Source: Yersinia nurmii (GTDB taxonomy: Bacteria; Pseudomonadota; Gammaproteobacteria; Enterobacterales; Enterobacteriaceae). From it: 64,000 nt of DNA. Position 1 is the stretch's first letter, and every line of letters begins with the position of its first letter. Positions 1-9,245 of the stretch are shown piece by piece. Location: NCBI RefSeq assembly GCF_001112925.1, contig NZ_CPYD01000007.1, positions 62,001 through 126,000 on the forward strand, in the 5' to 3' direction. Position numbers and translations under genes: made by a program. The notes beneath the pieces were generated by a model that saw only the letters and a program-made list of their open reading frames with translations, was not told the origin of the DNA and searched no databases.

Positions 1-1
1 A

Positions 2-838
2 GGCTCTGATACGCTGGCGAATCTGATGTCTCTGTGGGCGGAAGATTTCAATCATCAGTATCCGAGTATTAATCTGCAAATTCAGGCCGCCGGCTCGTCA
101 ACCGCACCGACGGCTCTGGCCGCTGGCGCAGCACAGCTTGGCCCGATGAGCCGTCCGATGAAAGCCGCCGAGATTGCCGCTTTTGTTCAGCGCTATGGAT
201 ACCCTCCTTTAGCCGTGCCAGTGGCGGTGGATGCGCTGGTGGTTTTGGTACATCAGGATAATCCGCTGGCGGGGCTGAGTTTGTTACAGCTGGACGCCAT
301 TTATTCGCAGAATCAATTGTGCGGTGATAATAAGCCAGTAAATTTTTGGGCTGATCTTGGGCTGAAAGGGCCGTGGGCCGAGCGTTCTCTCCAGCGTTAT
401 AGTCGCAACTCAGCTTCCGGCACCTACGGTTATTTCAAACAACGTGCTTTGTGCGGCGGTGATTTTCGCAGCCAGGTCAACGAATTACCTGGTTCAGCTT
501 CGGTGGTTCAGGCTGTCGCAACCTCGCTGAACAGTATCGGTTATGCCAGCATTGGTTTTCGCGCCAGCGGTGTCAGATTATTGCCCTTGTCGGTATCCGG
601 GCAGGATTACGTCATGCCAACCGCCGAAAATGTTCGAAATGACCGCTATCCCTTGTCCCGCTACCTTTATATCTATGTCAATAAAGCGCCGGATAAACCT
701 CTGGAACCGCTAACGGCGGCGTTCTTGCAGCGAATTCTATCTCCGGAAGGGCAAGAACTGGTGAGCCGTGACGGCTATCTACCCTTGTCGCCAGAAAGCT
801 TGAAAAAGGCCCGTTCAGCGCTGGGGTTTACCCACTAA
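2..838 (+). CDS. PstS-like phosphate-binding protein (5' truncated)
   Basis: This is a periplasmic substrate-binding protein of the PstS/PBP-like family, probably for phosphate. The reading frame is open from base 2 to the stop at 838 (278 residues visible), so the true start and any signal peptide lie left of the window; the ATG at base 26 is internal. The first visible residues read GSDTL, the anion-loop motif of PstS proteins. An AGSSTAP segment and a S-A-S-G-T-Y-G segment (near residue 135) also fit phosphate-contacting loops. No pstCAB genes follow, so this is a stand-alone binding protein. In E. coli phoR precedes brnQ here, which makes a phosphate link plausible, but that gene is outside the window. 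The family call is firm; the ligand is inferred. Confidence 0.8.
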   Translation, partial: GSDTLANLMSLWAEDFNHQYPSINLQIQAAGSSTAPTALAAGAAQLGPMSRPMKAAEIAAFVQRYGYPPLAVPVAVDALVVLVHQDNPLAGLSLLQLDAIYSQNQLCGDNKPVNFWADLGLKGPWAERSLQRYSRNSASGTYGYFKQRALCGGDFRSQVNELPGSASVVQAVATSLNSIGYASIGFRASGVRLLPLSVSGQDYVMPTAENVRNDRYPLSRYLYIYVNKAPDKPLEPLTAAFLQRILSPEGQELVSRDGYLPLSPESLKKARSALGFTH

Positions 839-928
839 CTTAGTTGTATGTGAATTTATTTCATATGCAGTGAAAATTCCTCTATTGAATCAAAATCAGT
901 GAGATGAGACTCTCCAGTTAATTCATTT

Positions 929-944
929 GGACGTCTGGATGTCT
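929..944. promoter_or_regulatory. Tandem MetJ operator (two met boxes)
   Basis: Two adjacent 8-mers, GGACGTCT (929-936) and GGATGTCT (937-944), match the MetJ consensus AGACGTCT at 7/8 and 6/8. MetJ with S-adenosylmethionine binds two or more tandem met boxes and represses methionine genes. The pair lies 86 bases before the MetE-like start codon, a normal place for a repressor site. Confidence 0.8.
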
Positions 945-1029
945 ATTTGTAACTCAAAGAAACTATCCATTCGGTAAATTTTTTGTGCCGTGGCGGTTTT
1001 AGTCGGCGGTATAAGGTCTGGAGCCTGTT

Positions 1030-2133
1030 ATGCCAAGAACTCCCCCTGCTTTTCGCGCCGATGTTGTCGGCAGTTTGCTGCGCCCTGCCGCTTTGAAACA
1101 GGCGCGCCAGCAGCACCTGAACGGTGATATTAGCGCTAGCCAGTTACGCGAAATTGAAGATAACGAAATCAGGCACATTGTGGCAAAGCAGCAGGAGGTA
1201 GGGTTGCAATTGGTGACCGACGGCGAATTTCGTCGGGCTTGGTGGCATTTCGATTTCTTCGAAGGTTTGGAAGGTGTTGAAGGTTACGATGTCGAGCAGG
1301 GCATTCAGTTTAACGGTGTTCAGACGCGCGCTCGCAGTATCAAAGTGGTTGGCAAACTGGGCTTTAGATCCCATCCAATGGTGGAGGATTTTCGTTTTCT
1401 GCAAAGTATTGCCGGAAATTCCGTGGCTAAAATGACTATCCCCAGCCCGAGCGTGCTGCATTTTCGCGGTGGTCGTAACGCTATCGATAAGCGGGTTTAT
1501 CCCGATCTGAGTGCGTACTTTGACGATTTAGCACAGACCTATCGGGATGCTATTCAGGGCTTTTATGATGCGGGCTGCCGTTATTTACAGCTGGACGATA
1601 CTGTGTGGGCCTATCTGTGTTCGGACGATCAAAAGCGTCAGATCCGGGAGCGTGGTGAAGATCCAGAGCAGTTAGCACAGATTTATGCTCAGGTGCTCAA
1701 TAAGGCACTGGCAGGCAAGCCGGCGGACCTGACCATTGGCTTACATGTGTGCCGCGGTAATTTCCGCTCGACTTGGATTTCAGAAGGCGGTTATGAGCCA
1801 GTAGCGAAAATTTTGTTTGGTGAAGTTAACGTCGATGCCTTTTTCCTTGAATATGACACGGAGCGTGCCGGCGGTTTCGGCCCTCTGCGCTTTATCAAAC
1901 CGGGACAGCAACAGGTGGTTCTGGGGCTGATTACCTCGAAAAATGGCACCTTGGAACAACCGCAAGCGGTGAAAGAACGTATCGCCGAGGCGGCCAAATT
2001 TGTCGATATTGAACAACTCTGCCTTAGCCCTCAGTGTGGTTTCGCTTCGACGGAAGAAGGCAATAGTCTGACGGAGCAGGATCAGTGGAAAAAACTCAAG
2101 CTGGTAGTCGATATTGCTAACGACGTTTGGTGA
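1030..2133 (+). CDS. MetE-core cobalamin-independent methionine synthase family protein
   Basis: This 367-residue protein matches the C-terminal catalytic half of MetE (COG0620; similar to Bacillus YxjG/YxjH) and lacks the MetE N-terminal domain. The family moves a methyl group to a thiol such as homocysteine to make methionine. The zinc ligands of MetE are all present: His239 and Cys241 in LHVCRGN, Glu274 in FFLEYD and Cys336 in SPQCGF. The N-terminus carries the typical DVVGSLLRP motif. GGAG at 1020-1023 supports the ATG at 1030. Two MetJ boxes upstream (929-944) tie it to methionine control. The methyl donor is unknown: short MetE-core proteins often do not use folate polyglutamate directly, so the name methionine synthase should be read as a family name. 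Confidence 0.85.
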   Translation: MPRTPPAFRADVVGSLLRPAALKQARQQHLNGDISASQLREIEDNEIRHIVAKQQEVGLQLVTDGEFRRAWWHFDFFEGLEGVEGYDVEQGIQFNGVQTRARSIKVVGKLGFRSHPMVEDFRFLQSIAGNSVAKMTIPSPSVLHFRGGRNAIDKRVYPDLSAYFDDLAQTYRDAIQGFYDAGCRYLQLDDTVWAYLCSDDQKRQIRERGEDPEQLAQIYAQVLNKALAGKPADLTIGLHVCRGNFRSTWISEGGYEPVAKILFGEVNVDAFFLEYDTERAGGFGPLRFIKPGQQQVVLGLITSKNGTLEQPQAVKERIAEAAKFVDIEQLCLSPQCGFASTEEGNSLTEQDQWKKLKLVVDIANDVW

Positions 2134-2488
2134 GTTTTTGGGCGGTGAAGGCCGCCCAATGCTAATAATTGATTAAAAATGATACAAATCATATGGCGTG
2201 TATTTCTCAATAACCGACATGTTCAACTAGTATTGAAGAATTATCTGGTTGATGACTCTGCTTTTCCGATCCAGACTTGCCTTTCTCCGCTATAAACGTT
2301 CTACTTAGCCCCCGTTGTTGGTTTATTCCATCTGCATATAACTTCAAAAACACTGCAAATCATCGAAACCGATTAGTCGGAAATTAGCGCTCTCTGTGAA
2401 GCGTTATAGCGTTTTCGATCGAGCCGGAAAGACAACAACCCTGGGTTTTCCTTTTTGGTCCTTTTAACTAGGCAACACGACAACCACT
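2134..2488 (+). other. Intergenic region before brnQ
   Basis: This 355-base gap starts with an 8-bp hairpin (2138-2145 with 2152-2159, loop of six) directly after the MetE-like stop. It has no T-tract behind it, so it is a weak terminator at best. The remainder should hold the brnQ promoter, but I could not single out a convincing -35/-10 pair. I found no credible leader peptide with runs of Leu, Ile or Val codons. Confidence 0.4.
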
Positions 2489-3808
2489 ATGAGTCATCGT
2501 TTATCATCTAAAGACATACTGGCATTAGGTTTTATGACCTTTGCCTTATTCGTCGGCGCGGGCAACATCATTTTCCCGCCTATGGTCGGCCTTCAGTCAG
2601 GCGAGCACGTTTGGATTGCTGCACTTGGCTTCCTGATCACTGCCGTGGGTCTGCCGGTCATCACCGTTATTGCATTGGCGCGCGTTGGCGGCGGTATTGA
2701 TGCGCTGAGTTCGCCAATTGGGCGTACTGCGGGCCTGGTTTTGGCGACCGTCTGTTATCTGGCCGTTGGCCCGTTGTTTGCTACCCCGCGTACTGCGACC
2801 GTTTCTTTCGAAATTGGTATTGCTCCGCTGACTGGCGATGGTCCATTGCCGTTGTTTATCTATAGCTTGATCTATTTCGCGTTGGTTATTGGTATTTCAC
2901 TTTACCCAGGCCGCCTGCTAGACACCGTTGGGCATATTCTGGCTCCGCTGAAAATTGCCGCATTGGCTATTTTGGGCGTTGCTGCGGTTCTGTGGCCTGC
3001 AGGCCCGCAGATTCCTGCAACCGAAATCTATCAGCAAGTGCCTTTCTCTTCCGGTTTCGTTAATGGTTATCTAACCATGGATACGCTGGGAGCAATGGTA
3101 TTTGGTATTGTTATCGTTAATGCTGCACGTTCTCGCGGTGTGGTTTCTTCCGGTTTGCTGACTCGCTACACCATTTGGGCGGGCTTAATCGCCGGTGTGG
3201 GCCTGACGCTGGTTTACTTGAGCCTGTTCAAGCTGGGGGGCAGCAGCGGTACGTTGGTACCGGATGCGCAAAACGGCGCGGTGATTCTGCATGCCTACGT
3301 GCAGCATACTTTCGGCGGTTTGGGCAGTATGTTCCTGGCGGCGCTAATCTTCATCGCTTGTATGGTCACTGCGGTTGGCCTGACCTGTGCTTTAGCCGAA
3401 TTCTTTAGCCAATATTTGCCGCTGTCTTACCGTGCGCTGGTATTCATTCTGGGCATTTTCTCCATGTTGGTATCCAATCTGGGGCTGAGCCATTTGATTC
3501 AAATTTCCATTCCGGTAATGACGGCGATTTATCCTCCGTGTATTGTGCTGGTGATTCTGAGCTTCACTCTGCGTTGGTGGCGTAATGCCAGCCGGATAGT
3601 GGCGCCAACTATGTTGGTCAGCCTGTTATTCGGTATTTTGGGTGGAATCAAGGCGTCGACCTTTGCGCCTGTCCTGCCTGCATGGACTGAACAGTTACCG
3701 TTGGCGGATCAAGGCCTGTCGTGGTTGCCGCCTTCCTTGTTGATTCTGGTGGTGGTCGCGGTCTACGATCGCATTTGTGGACGTCAACGAGTTACTGCCA
3801 AACAGTAA
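2489..3808 (+). CDS. brnQ: Branched-chain amino acid:cation symporter BrnQ
   Basis: BrnQ imports leucine, isoleucine and valine across the inner membrane with a cation (LIVCS family). The 439 residues equal the E. coli length, and the sequence aligns end to end, including the N-terminal [20 protein letters not shown] block and the [14 protein letters not shown] block. Its hydrophobic pattern fits about 12 membrane segments. The ATG at 2489 matches the E. coli start; the ribosome-binding site is poor. The proY gene follows on the same strand, with a terminator-like hairpin in the short spacer, as in the E. coli brnQ-proY arrangement. Confidence 0.97.
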   Translation: MSHRLSSKDILALGFMTFALFVGAGNIIFPPMVGLQSGEHVWIAALGFLITAVGLPVITVIALARVGGGIDALSSPIGRTAGLVLATVCYLAVGPLFATPRTATVSFEIGIAPLTGDGPLPLFIYSLIYFALVIGISLYPGRLLDTVGHILAPLKIAALAILGVAAVLWPAGPQIPATEIYQQVPFSSGFVNGYLTMDTLGAMVFGIVIVNAARSRGVVSSGLLTRYTIWAGLIAGVGLTLVYLSLFKLGGSSGTLVPDAQNGAVILHAYVQHTFGGLGSMFLAALIFIACMVTAVGLTCALAEFFSQYLPLSYRALVFILGIFSMLVSNLGLSHLIQISIPVMTAIYPPCIVLVILSFTLRWWRNASRIVAPTMLVSLLFGILGGIKASTFAPVLPAWTEQLPLADQGLSWLPPSLLILVVVAVYDRICGRQRVTAKQ

Positions 3809-3831
3809 TTGCCACAGAAGAGAGTATCTTT

Positions 3832-3859
3832 AGCCACGCGCCTTTGCTCGTGGCTTTTT
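3832..3859 (+). terminator. Terminator-like hairpin between brnQ and proY
   Basis: A 7-bp stem (3832-3838 AGCCACG with 3849-3855 CGTGGCT) is followed by four more T residues. It sits between the brnQ stop and the proY start and would limit or attenuate read-through into proY. Confidence 0.65.
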
Positions 3860-3883
3860 GCTGAAAGAAGACGGGATATTGTT

Positions 3884-5275
3884 ATGGAATTACCAGTCAA
3901 AAATAAGCTAAAACGCGGGCTGACTACTCGCCATATCCGTTTTATGGCCCTGGGTTCAGCAATTGGTACTGGCCTGTTTTACGGCTCGGCAGACGCCATC
4001 AAAATGGCGGGTCCAAGCGTGTTGCTGGCTTATCTGATTGGCGGCATCGTCGCCTTTATCATCATGCGCGCGCTGGGTGAGATGTCGGTGAATAACCCAC
4101 AGGCCAGCTCATTCTCCCGTTATGCGCAGGATTATCTGGGGCCGATGGCCGGCTATATTACCGGTTGGACATACTGCTTTGAGATTTTGATTGTCGCTAT
4201 CGCCGACGTTACTGCCTTTGGTATCTATATGGGCGTCTGGTTCCCAGACGTGCCTCATTGGATCTGGGTGCTGAGCGTGGTATTGATTATCGGCGCGATC
4301 AATATGATGAGCGTGAAAGTCTTTGGCGAGCTGGAATTCTGGTTCTCCTTCTTCAAAGTTGCCACCATCATCATCATGATTCTGGCCGGTATCGGCATTA
4401 TTGTCTGGGGGATTGGCAACGGCGGTCAACCGACGGGAATTCATAACCTGTGGACGAATGGCGGCTTCTTCAGTAACGGTTTTGTCGGCATGATGCTGTC
4501 GTTGCAGTTGGTCATGTTTGCCTACGGCGGTATTGAAATCATCGGTATTACCGCCGGTGAAGCAGAAGATCCGAAAAAATCGATTCCTAAAGCGATTAAT
4601 TCAGTGCCGTGGCGAATTCTGGTGTTCTATGTGGGCACCCTGTTTGTGATTATGTCGATTTATCCGTGGAATCAGGTCGGCACTCACGGTAGCCCATTTG
4701 TACTGACGTTCCAGCATTTGGGGATTACTATTGCTGCAGGTATCCTGAATTTTGTGGTTATCACTGCGTCTTTATCGGCAATTAACAGCGATGTATTCGG
4801 CGTAGGTCGTATGCTGAACGGTATGGCTGAACAAGGCCATGCGCCTAAAGTCTTCGGTGCGATTTCTAAGCGCGGTGTGCCTTGGGTGACGGTGTTGGTG
4901 ATGATGGGGGCGATGCTGATTGCCGTTTATCTTAACTACATCATGCCAGAAAATGTCTTCTTGGTGATTGCATCACTTGCGACATTCGCGACCGTTTGGG
5001 TATGGATCATGATTCTGTGTTCCCAAATCGCTTTCCGCCGTTCATTGACGAAAGATCAGGTTAAAGCATTGGATTTCCCTCTGCGGGGCGGGGTGTTTAC
5101 CTCGGTCGCTGGGATTATTTTCCTGCTGTTTATTATCGGCCTGATTGGTTATTTCCCAACGACGCGCATTTCGCTGTATGTCGGCCTGATATGGGTGGCC
5201 TTGCTGTTGGCGGGCTACTATTTGAAAGTGCGTTATCAAAAAAAACAGGCGGCGTCGGTAGCCGTGTCTAAATAA
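3884..5275 (+). CDS. proY: Proline-specific APC-family permease ProY
   Basis: ProY is an inner-membrane amino-acid permease of the APC family, thought to be a cryptic proline transporter in enterics. The product is 463 residues and follows E. coli ProY closely from the N-terminal [16 protein letters not shown] motif (APC helix 1) through to the hydrophobic C-terminus. The frame is open upstream to a TTG at 3809, but the E. coli protein begins at the ATG at 3884 ([12 protein letters not shown]), which has a purine-rich AAGAAG stretch before it, so I use 3884. A bidirectional terminator closes the unit. Confidence 0.95.
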   Translation: MELPVKNKLKRGLTTRHIRFMALGSAIGTGLFYGSADAIKMAGPSVLLAYLIGGIVAFIIMRALGEMSVNNPQASSFSRYAQDYLGPMAGYITGWTYCFEILIVAIADVTAFGIYMGVWFPDVPHWIWVLSVVLIIGAINMMSVKVFGELEFWFSFFKVATIIIMILAGIGIIVWGIGNGGQPTGIHNLWTNGGFFSNGFVGMMLSLQLVMFAYGGIEIIGITAGEAEDPKKSIPKAINSVPWRILVFYVGTLFVIMSIYPWNQVGTHGSPFVLTFQHLGITIAAGILNFVVITASLSAINSDVFGVGRMLNGMAEQGHAPKVFGAISKRGVPWVTVLVMMGAMLIAVYLNYIMPENVFLVIASLATFATVWVWIMILCSQIAFRRSLTKDQVKALDFPLRGGVFTSVAGIIFLLFIIGLIGYFPTTRISLYVGLIWVALLLAGYYLKVRYQKKQAASVAVSK

Positions 5276-5295
5276 AGTTCGCCGATTGAATACAT

Positions 5296-5336
5296 CCCAT
5301 AAAAAAACCGGGCTAATAACCCGGTTTTTTTATGGG
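5296..5336. terminator. Bidirectional terminator between proY and the nucleotidyltransferase gene
   Basis: A perfect 17-bp inverted repeat (5296-5312 with 5320-5336) has a CCGGG/CCCGG core flanked by seven A and seven T residues. It ends the + strand proY and the - strand gene that stops at 5344. Confidence 0.93.
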
Positions 5337-5343
5337 TGACATT

Positions 5344-6213
5344 TTAGTGAGTTCGGTTAATTTGCGGCAGTTTTTCGATTTTTTTACAAAGAGATAAAAC
5401 CCCATCTTCGACCTGCTGTGGATACTTTAAGCTGAGTGATTCCGCTACTTTATGCGCCAGCTGGCTATAAAGCTGAATACTGGCGTAAAAGGCTCGGCGG
5501 GCGCTGTCCGCATCAAATTGACCAAAGGTCTGGTGCAGCTCTTGCCATATGTGTGGTGCCAGCCACTGCGGCATATGGCTACCTTGATGCCAGGTATCTA
5601 CGCCCGATGTTGATGTTGCCAGTGCTTGCCATTCCATCATCTGTAGTAATAGCTCCTTCATGGTCCAGTCGCGTAGTTTGACTGTCCATAACTCCCCACG
5701 GTACAGATATTTAGGAATATGAGCGGCTTCAAACCAGAATTCTTCGACGCTGGCCTGAAACTGTTTTTGAGTGGGCAAGGAGGGTTGCTGGCTTATTCCG
5801 CTGGCGGCAGGTAACTGAGAAGCAACGCCATTTTTATCCAGTAAAGTCCGATAACCTCGCTCGTATAGCGAATCCAGCGTTGAGGCATCGATCATGGTTT
5901 GCAGCCGCGTGCTATCTGCGAGGGTAAAATCCACCTTAGTTCCATCGCGATAGAACACCAGCCGGGTTGCCCACGCCTGATTTTCATCGGGATCGAGCGG
6001 GAGACAGGTAAGGATGTCTCCGATCTCGCCGATCCAGTCGCTATTTTTCAGTAGATCCTGTGGTCGTTCGGCAATGATTTCAATATCGATATCTGAAAGC
6101 TCGTCGATCATCCGATCCTCACGCGCCAGCGAACCGGTCAGAATCAGTGCGGTAATATCTGAGCGCTTATTGGCCCAATCAATAATTTTATCCAGATAAT
6201 CCGTTACGCCCAC
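5344..6213 (-). CDS. Aminoglycoside 6-adenylyltransferase-like nucleotidyltransferase
   Basis: The 289-residue product resembles the ANT(6)/AadK streptomycin adenylyltransferase family: an N-terminal nucleotidyltransferase fold followed by a helical domain. The motif LTGSLARED (near residue 25) followed by LSDIDIE (near residue 39) gives the G-S and D-x-D pattern that binds Mg-ATP in this fold. A third acidic position is likely in the KVDFTLAD segment. Translation starts at GTG (6211-6213) with GGGAG upstream. The gene is a single-gene insertion between proY and malZ relative to E. coli. Resistance activity cannot be claimed: many chromosomal relatives have no known substrate. Confidence 0.75.
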   Translation of the reverse strand: MGVTDYLDKIIDWANKRSDITALILTGSLAREDRMIDELSDIDIEIIAERPQDLLKNSDWIGEIGDILTCLPLDPDENQAWATRLVFYRDGTKVDFTLADSTRLQTMIDASTLDSLYERGYRTLLDKNGVASQLPAASGISQQPSLPTQKQFQASVEEFWFEAAHIPKYLYRGELWTVKLRDWTMKELLLQMMEWQALATSTSGVDTWHQGSHMPQWLAPHIWQELHQTFGQFDADSARRAFYASIQLYSQLAHKVAESLSLKYPQQVEDGVLSLCKKIEKLPQINRTH

Positions 6214-6281
6214 GGTGTTCTCCCTGTTATTTATTTTGTCATCAGCGGGCAGTATACCTGAGATAAAGCTTGTTTCTGCTT

Positions 6282-6327
6282 CCTCATCCCCCCGGCTCCT
6301 CCCTGATATTTACGCTGACAGATGAGG
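6282..6327. promoter_or_regulatory. MalT boxes upstream of malZ
   Basis: MalT, the maltotriose-dependent activator, binds GGGGA(T/G)GAGG. An exact copy, GGGGATGAGG, lies on the - strand at 6282-6291. An 8/10 match, AGGGAGGAGC, follows in the same direction at 6295-6304, 13 bases on. A weaker 7/10 match lies on the + strand at 6318-6327. All are within 165 bases of the malZ start. Confidence 0.8.
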
Positions 6328-6444
6328 GGATTGCATCAGCAACATGGCATCGTTGGCATATTGAGATATTGGGTCACTTTATCGATGCTATAGGCACTAC
6401 AGGGCCAGATTGCGCGATAATTATGCTTAAAAGTGGAGAGTTAT

Positions 6445-8274
6445 ATGCTAAGTGGTTGGCATTTACCGGTCCCCCCTTACATACATTTGCGTAATGAGGC
6501 ATTACACATCAGTTTATGGTTACAGGGTGATGACTTACCGGAGCAGGTTTTTCTGCGCTGTGAGCCGGATAATGAAGAGTGGCTGCTGACAATGAAAGGT
6601 CGCGATCACGATGGTTTTCGCCGTTATCGTGGGACTTTGCCACTGCGTGAAGGGCAGCCGACTCGTCGCTATTGTTTTAAATTACTCTGGGCCGATCGCC
6701 AGCAATGGTTTAGCCCGCTGGGTTTTTCGGTCGTGCCTCCGGCTCAGCTGGCGCAGTTTGCCATTGAGGTACCTGACGCGGGGCCGGATTGGGTTACCGA
6801 TCAAATTTTTTATCAAATATTTCCCGATCGTTTTGCCAGCAGTCAGGGCAGCCATTGCGTGCAGAACGGTAGCTATTTCCACCATGCGGCCGGTTGTCCG
6901 GTGGTACGGCGAGAGTGGGATGAGCCTTTGGAGGATATCCATGCTTCTTCCACGTTTTACGGCGGAGATTTAGCCGGTATTTGCCAAAAATTGCCTTACC
7001 TGCAAAATTTAGGGGTGACGGCGCTGTATCTGAACCCCATTTTTACCGCCCCCAGCGTACATAAATACGACACGCAAGATTATTATCAGGTCGATCCCTA
7101 TTTAGGTGGTAATGAGGCCTTTCTGCAATTACGGGAAAAAACCCGTAGCGTAGGCATCAAGCTGGTACTGGACGGTGTTTTTAATCACACCGGTGATTCC
7201 CATATCTGGTTTGACCGGCATCAACAGGGAACTGGCGGCGCCTGCCACGATGTCGCATCGGTTTATCGCGACTGGTTTAACTTCTATCCCGACGGGCAGG
7301 CGTTGGACTGGAAAGGCAACCGTAGTCTGCCGAAGCTGAATTTCGCCGCTGATGGCGTGGTTAATCAAATTTACCAGGCTGATGATAGCGTAGTGCGTCA
7401 TTGGTTACGCCCGCCGTACAGCATCGATGGCTGGCGGCTGGATGTGGTTCATATGCTTGGAGAGCAGGGGGGAGCCAAGGGGAACTTGCGTCATTTAGCG
7501 GGAATTTATCAGGCGGCTAAACAAGAAAATCCGCAGGCCTATATTTTGGGTGAGCATTTTGGTGATGCGCGTAACTGGCTACAGGCAGGCGTTGAAGATT
7601 CGGCGATGAATTATATGGGCTTTGCGTTACCGGTTCGGGCATTTTTGGCCGGAGTCGACGTTGCGGCTCACCCGATAACGCTGGATGCGGCCGAGTGCGT
7701 TCAATGGATGGACGGCTACCGCGCCGGTTTATCCCATAGCTGCCAGCTACGCTTATTTAATCAATTGGATAGCCATGATACCGCACGGTTTATTACTTTG
7801 CTGAAAGGTAATAAATGCCGCATGAAAATGGCCTTAGGCTGGTTGTTTAGCTGGATCGGTGTGCCTTGCCTGTATTACGGCGATGAAGTGGGATTAGACG
7901 GTGAAAACGATCCTTTCTGCCGTAAAACCTTCCCGTGGGATGAAAGTCAGTGGGATCGGCAACTGCTTGAATTGAGTAAACGCATGATTGCCCTGCGGCG
8001 AGAAAGTGTAGCGCTACGGCGCGGTGGCTGTCAGGTAGTGTTCGCCAGTGGTGATTCGCTGGTGTTTGTGCGCACTTATCGGCAGGAGCGAATATTGGTC
8101 GCGTTGCAACGCGGTCAGGGTGCTGAAATTTGTTTACCGGAATCGCCGTTGCTAAATGTAGAAAACTGGCGGCGTGAGGAAGGTGATAGCCAACTCATCC
8201 TGAACGCGGAGAATGTAAATCTGCAATTGGTTGGGGAAAGTTTCACCCTGTGGCGCGGAGTGGGTAAGTACTGA
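6445..8274 (+). CDS. malZ: Maltodextrin glucosidase MalZ
   Basis: MalZ is a cytoplasmic GH13 enzyme that removes glucose from the reducing end of short maltodextrins. The product is 609 residues (E. coli 604) and colinear with E. coli MalZ, including an N-terminal beta-sandwich domain before the TIM barrel. The GH13 catalytic residues are visible: nucleophile Asp333 in DGWRLD, acid/base Glu370 in ILGEHFG and Asp445 in LDSHD. The ATG at 6445 with GGAGAG at 6435-6440 gives the E. coli-like N-terminus (MLSGWHLPVPP); an upstream in-frame GTG at 6433 is ignored. MalT boxes upstream indicate control by maltotriose. Confidence 0.95.
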   Translation: MLSGWHLPVPPYIHLRNEALHISLWLQGDDLPEQVFLRCEPDNEEWLLTMKGRDHDGFRRYRGTLPLREGQPTRRYCFKLLWADRQQWFSPLGFSVVPPAQLAQFAIEVPDAGPDWVTDQIFYQIFPDRFASSQGSHCVQNGSYFHHAAGCPVVRREWDEPLEDIHASSTFYGGDLAGICQKLPYLQNLGVTALYLNPIFTAPSVHKYDTQDYYQVDPYLGGNEAFLQLREKTRSVGIKLVLDGVFNHTGDSHIWFDRHQQGTGGACHDVASVYRDWFNFYPDGQALDWKGNRSLPKLNFAADGVVNQIYQADDSVVRHWLRPPYSIDGWRLDVVHMLGEQGGAKGNLRHLAGIYQAAKQENPQAYILGEHFGDARNWLQAGVEDSAMNYMGFALPVRAFLAGVDVAAHPITLDAAECVQWMDGYRAGLSHSCQLRLFNQLDSHDTARFITLLKGNKCRMKMALGWLFSWIGVPCLYYGDEVGLDGENDPFCRKTFPWDESQWDRQLLELSKRMIALRRESVALRRGGCQVVFASGDSLVFVRTYRQERILVALQRGQGAEICLPESPLLNVENWRREEGDSQLILNAENVNLQLVGESFTLWRGVGKY

Positions 8275-8306
8275 CGCTATGAGTTTGCTATTAAACAGAA
8301 GCCCAT

Positions 8307-8333
8307 AATCCACGGTGAAAAACGCCGTGGATT
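8307..8333 (+). other. Hairpin downstream of malZ
   Basis: A 9-bp inverted repeat (8307-8315 with 8325-8333, loop of nine) lies 32 bases after the malZ stop. There is no T-tract, so it could be an mRNA 3'-end stabiliser or an inefficient terminator. Confidence 0.5.
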
Positions 8334-8459
8334 CAAAATAATTGAATTACAGTGACTGATTTCTCCACTTCTTTCCTTGCCGTTTTTGTCCTATGGTGAA
8401 TATTCCCGCTGCTAATCATTAAGCGTCAATGCGGCAATACGAGTGGAAAAGGATGAGAA

Positions 8460-9140
8460 ATGAGCGTAACTAAAAAAACGGCATTAATTATAGGGGCATC
8501 TCGTGGGCTGGGCTTAGGTCTGGTGGATGAACTTAACCAGCGCGGCTGGTCGGTGACTGCCACGACGCGTCAGCACGCCAAAGAAACCGGTGCCAATCAC
8601 ACTCGCTGGCTAGTATTGGATATTAATCAGCCGGCCAGCATTGAGGCATTTTTGCCGCAGATTGCAGGGCATCAATTTGATCTGATTTTTGTGAACGCGG
8701 GTGTAGCAGGCCCAGAGCATGAATCTGCTCTTAAGGCGACACCGGAAGAAATTCTGGCCTTATTCCAAACTAATACCGTTTCTCCTATCCGTATTGCCGA
8801 GCATTTATTGCCTTATCGTAAGCCACATAACAGCGTATTGGCGTTTATGTCCTCGCAGCTCGGTAGTATTACTAGCAATGAGAGCGGACATAAGCCTTTG
8901 TATTCAGCCAGTAAAGCAGCGCTCAATATGATGACTCGTCATTTAGTGGCAGAAACGGCGGATAACTCATTAACGGTATTGTCATTCCATCCGGGCTGGG
9001 TAAAAACCGATATGGGCGGTGATGCTGCACCTTTAACCATTAGCACTAGCGTGCGTGGCGTGGTGGATCAGGTTGAGAAGTTAGCAGGTAAGGGCGGTCA
9101 TGCTTTTATCGATTATCGGGGGCACGCATTGCCTTGGTAA
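8460..9140 (+). CDS. SDR-family NAD(P)-dependent oxidoreductase
   Basis: This is a 226-residue classical short-chain dehydrogenase/reductase, probably cytoplasmic. It has the cofactor loop GASRGLG (residues 12-18), the structural NAG motif (79-81), a serine in FMSSQ (131 or 132) and the catalytic pair Tyr148/Lys152 in YSASK. It looks closest to the C-factor-like SDR group. The substrate cannot be read from the sequence. It is monocistronic, with its own terminator at 9148-9174, and converges on ggt. Confidence 0.85.
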   Translation: MSVTKKTALIIGASRGLGLGLVDELNQRGWSVTATTRQHAKETGANHTRWLVLDINQPASIEAFLPQIAGHQFDLIFVNAGVAGPEHESALKATPEEILALFQTNTVSPIRIAEHLLPYRKPHNSVLAFMSSQLGSITSNESGHKPLYSASKAALNMMTRHLVAETADNSLTVLSFHPGWVKTDMGGDAAPLTISTSVRGVVDQVEKLAGKGGHAFIDYRGHALPW

Positions 9141-9147
9141 CCATTAA

Positions 9148-9174
9148 CCCCATCCATAACGGATGGGGTGTTTT
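9148..9174 (+). terminator. Terminator after the SDR gene
   Basis: An 8-bp GC-rich stem (9148-9155 CCCCATCC with 9161-9168 GGATGGGG, loop of five) is followed by TGTTTT. Confidence 0.85.
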
Positions 9175-9245
9175 ATCAAACAGTCGTTCAGGTGTGAGCC
9201 TTTATTTCATTATCTAAATCTAGGGAGATAAATAAGTATAACTTA

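Noticed and set aside
3809-3883. N-terminal extension of proY from a TTG codon
   Set aside because: The extension contains the terminator-like hairpin and is not conserved; the ATG at 3884 matches E. coli ProY.
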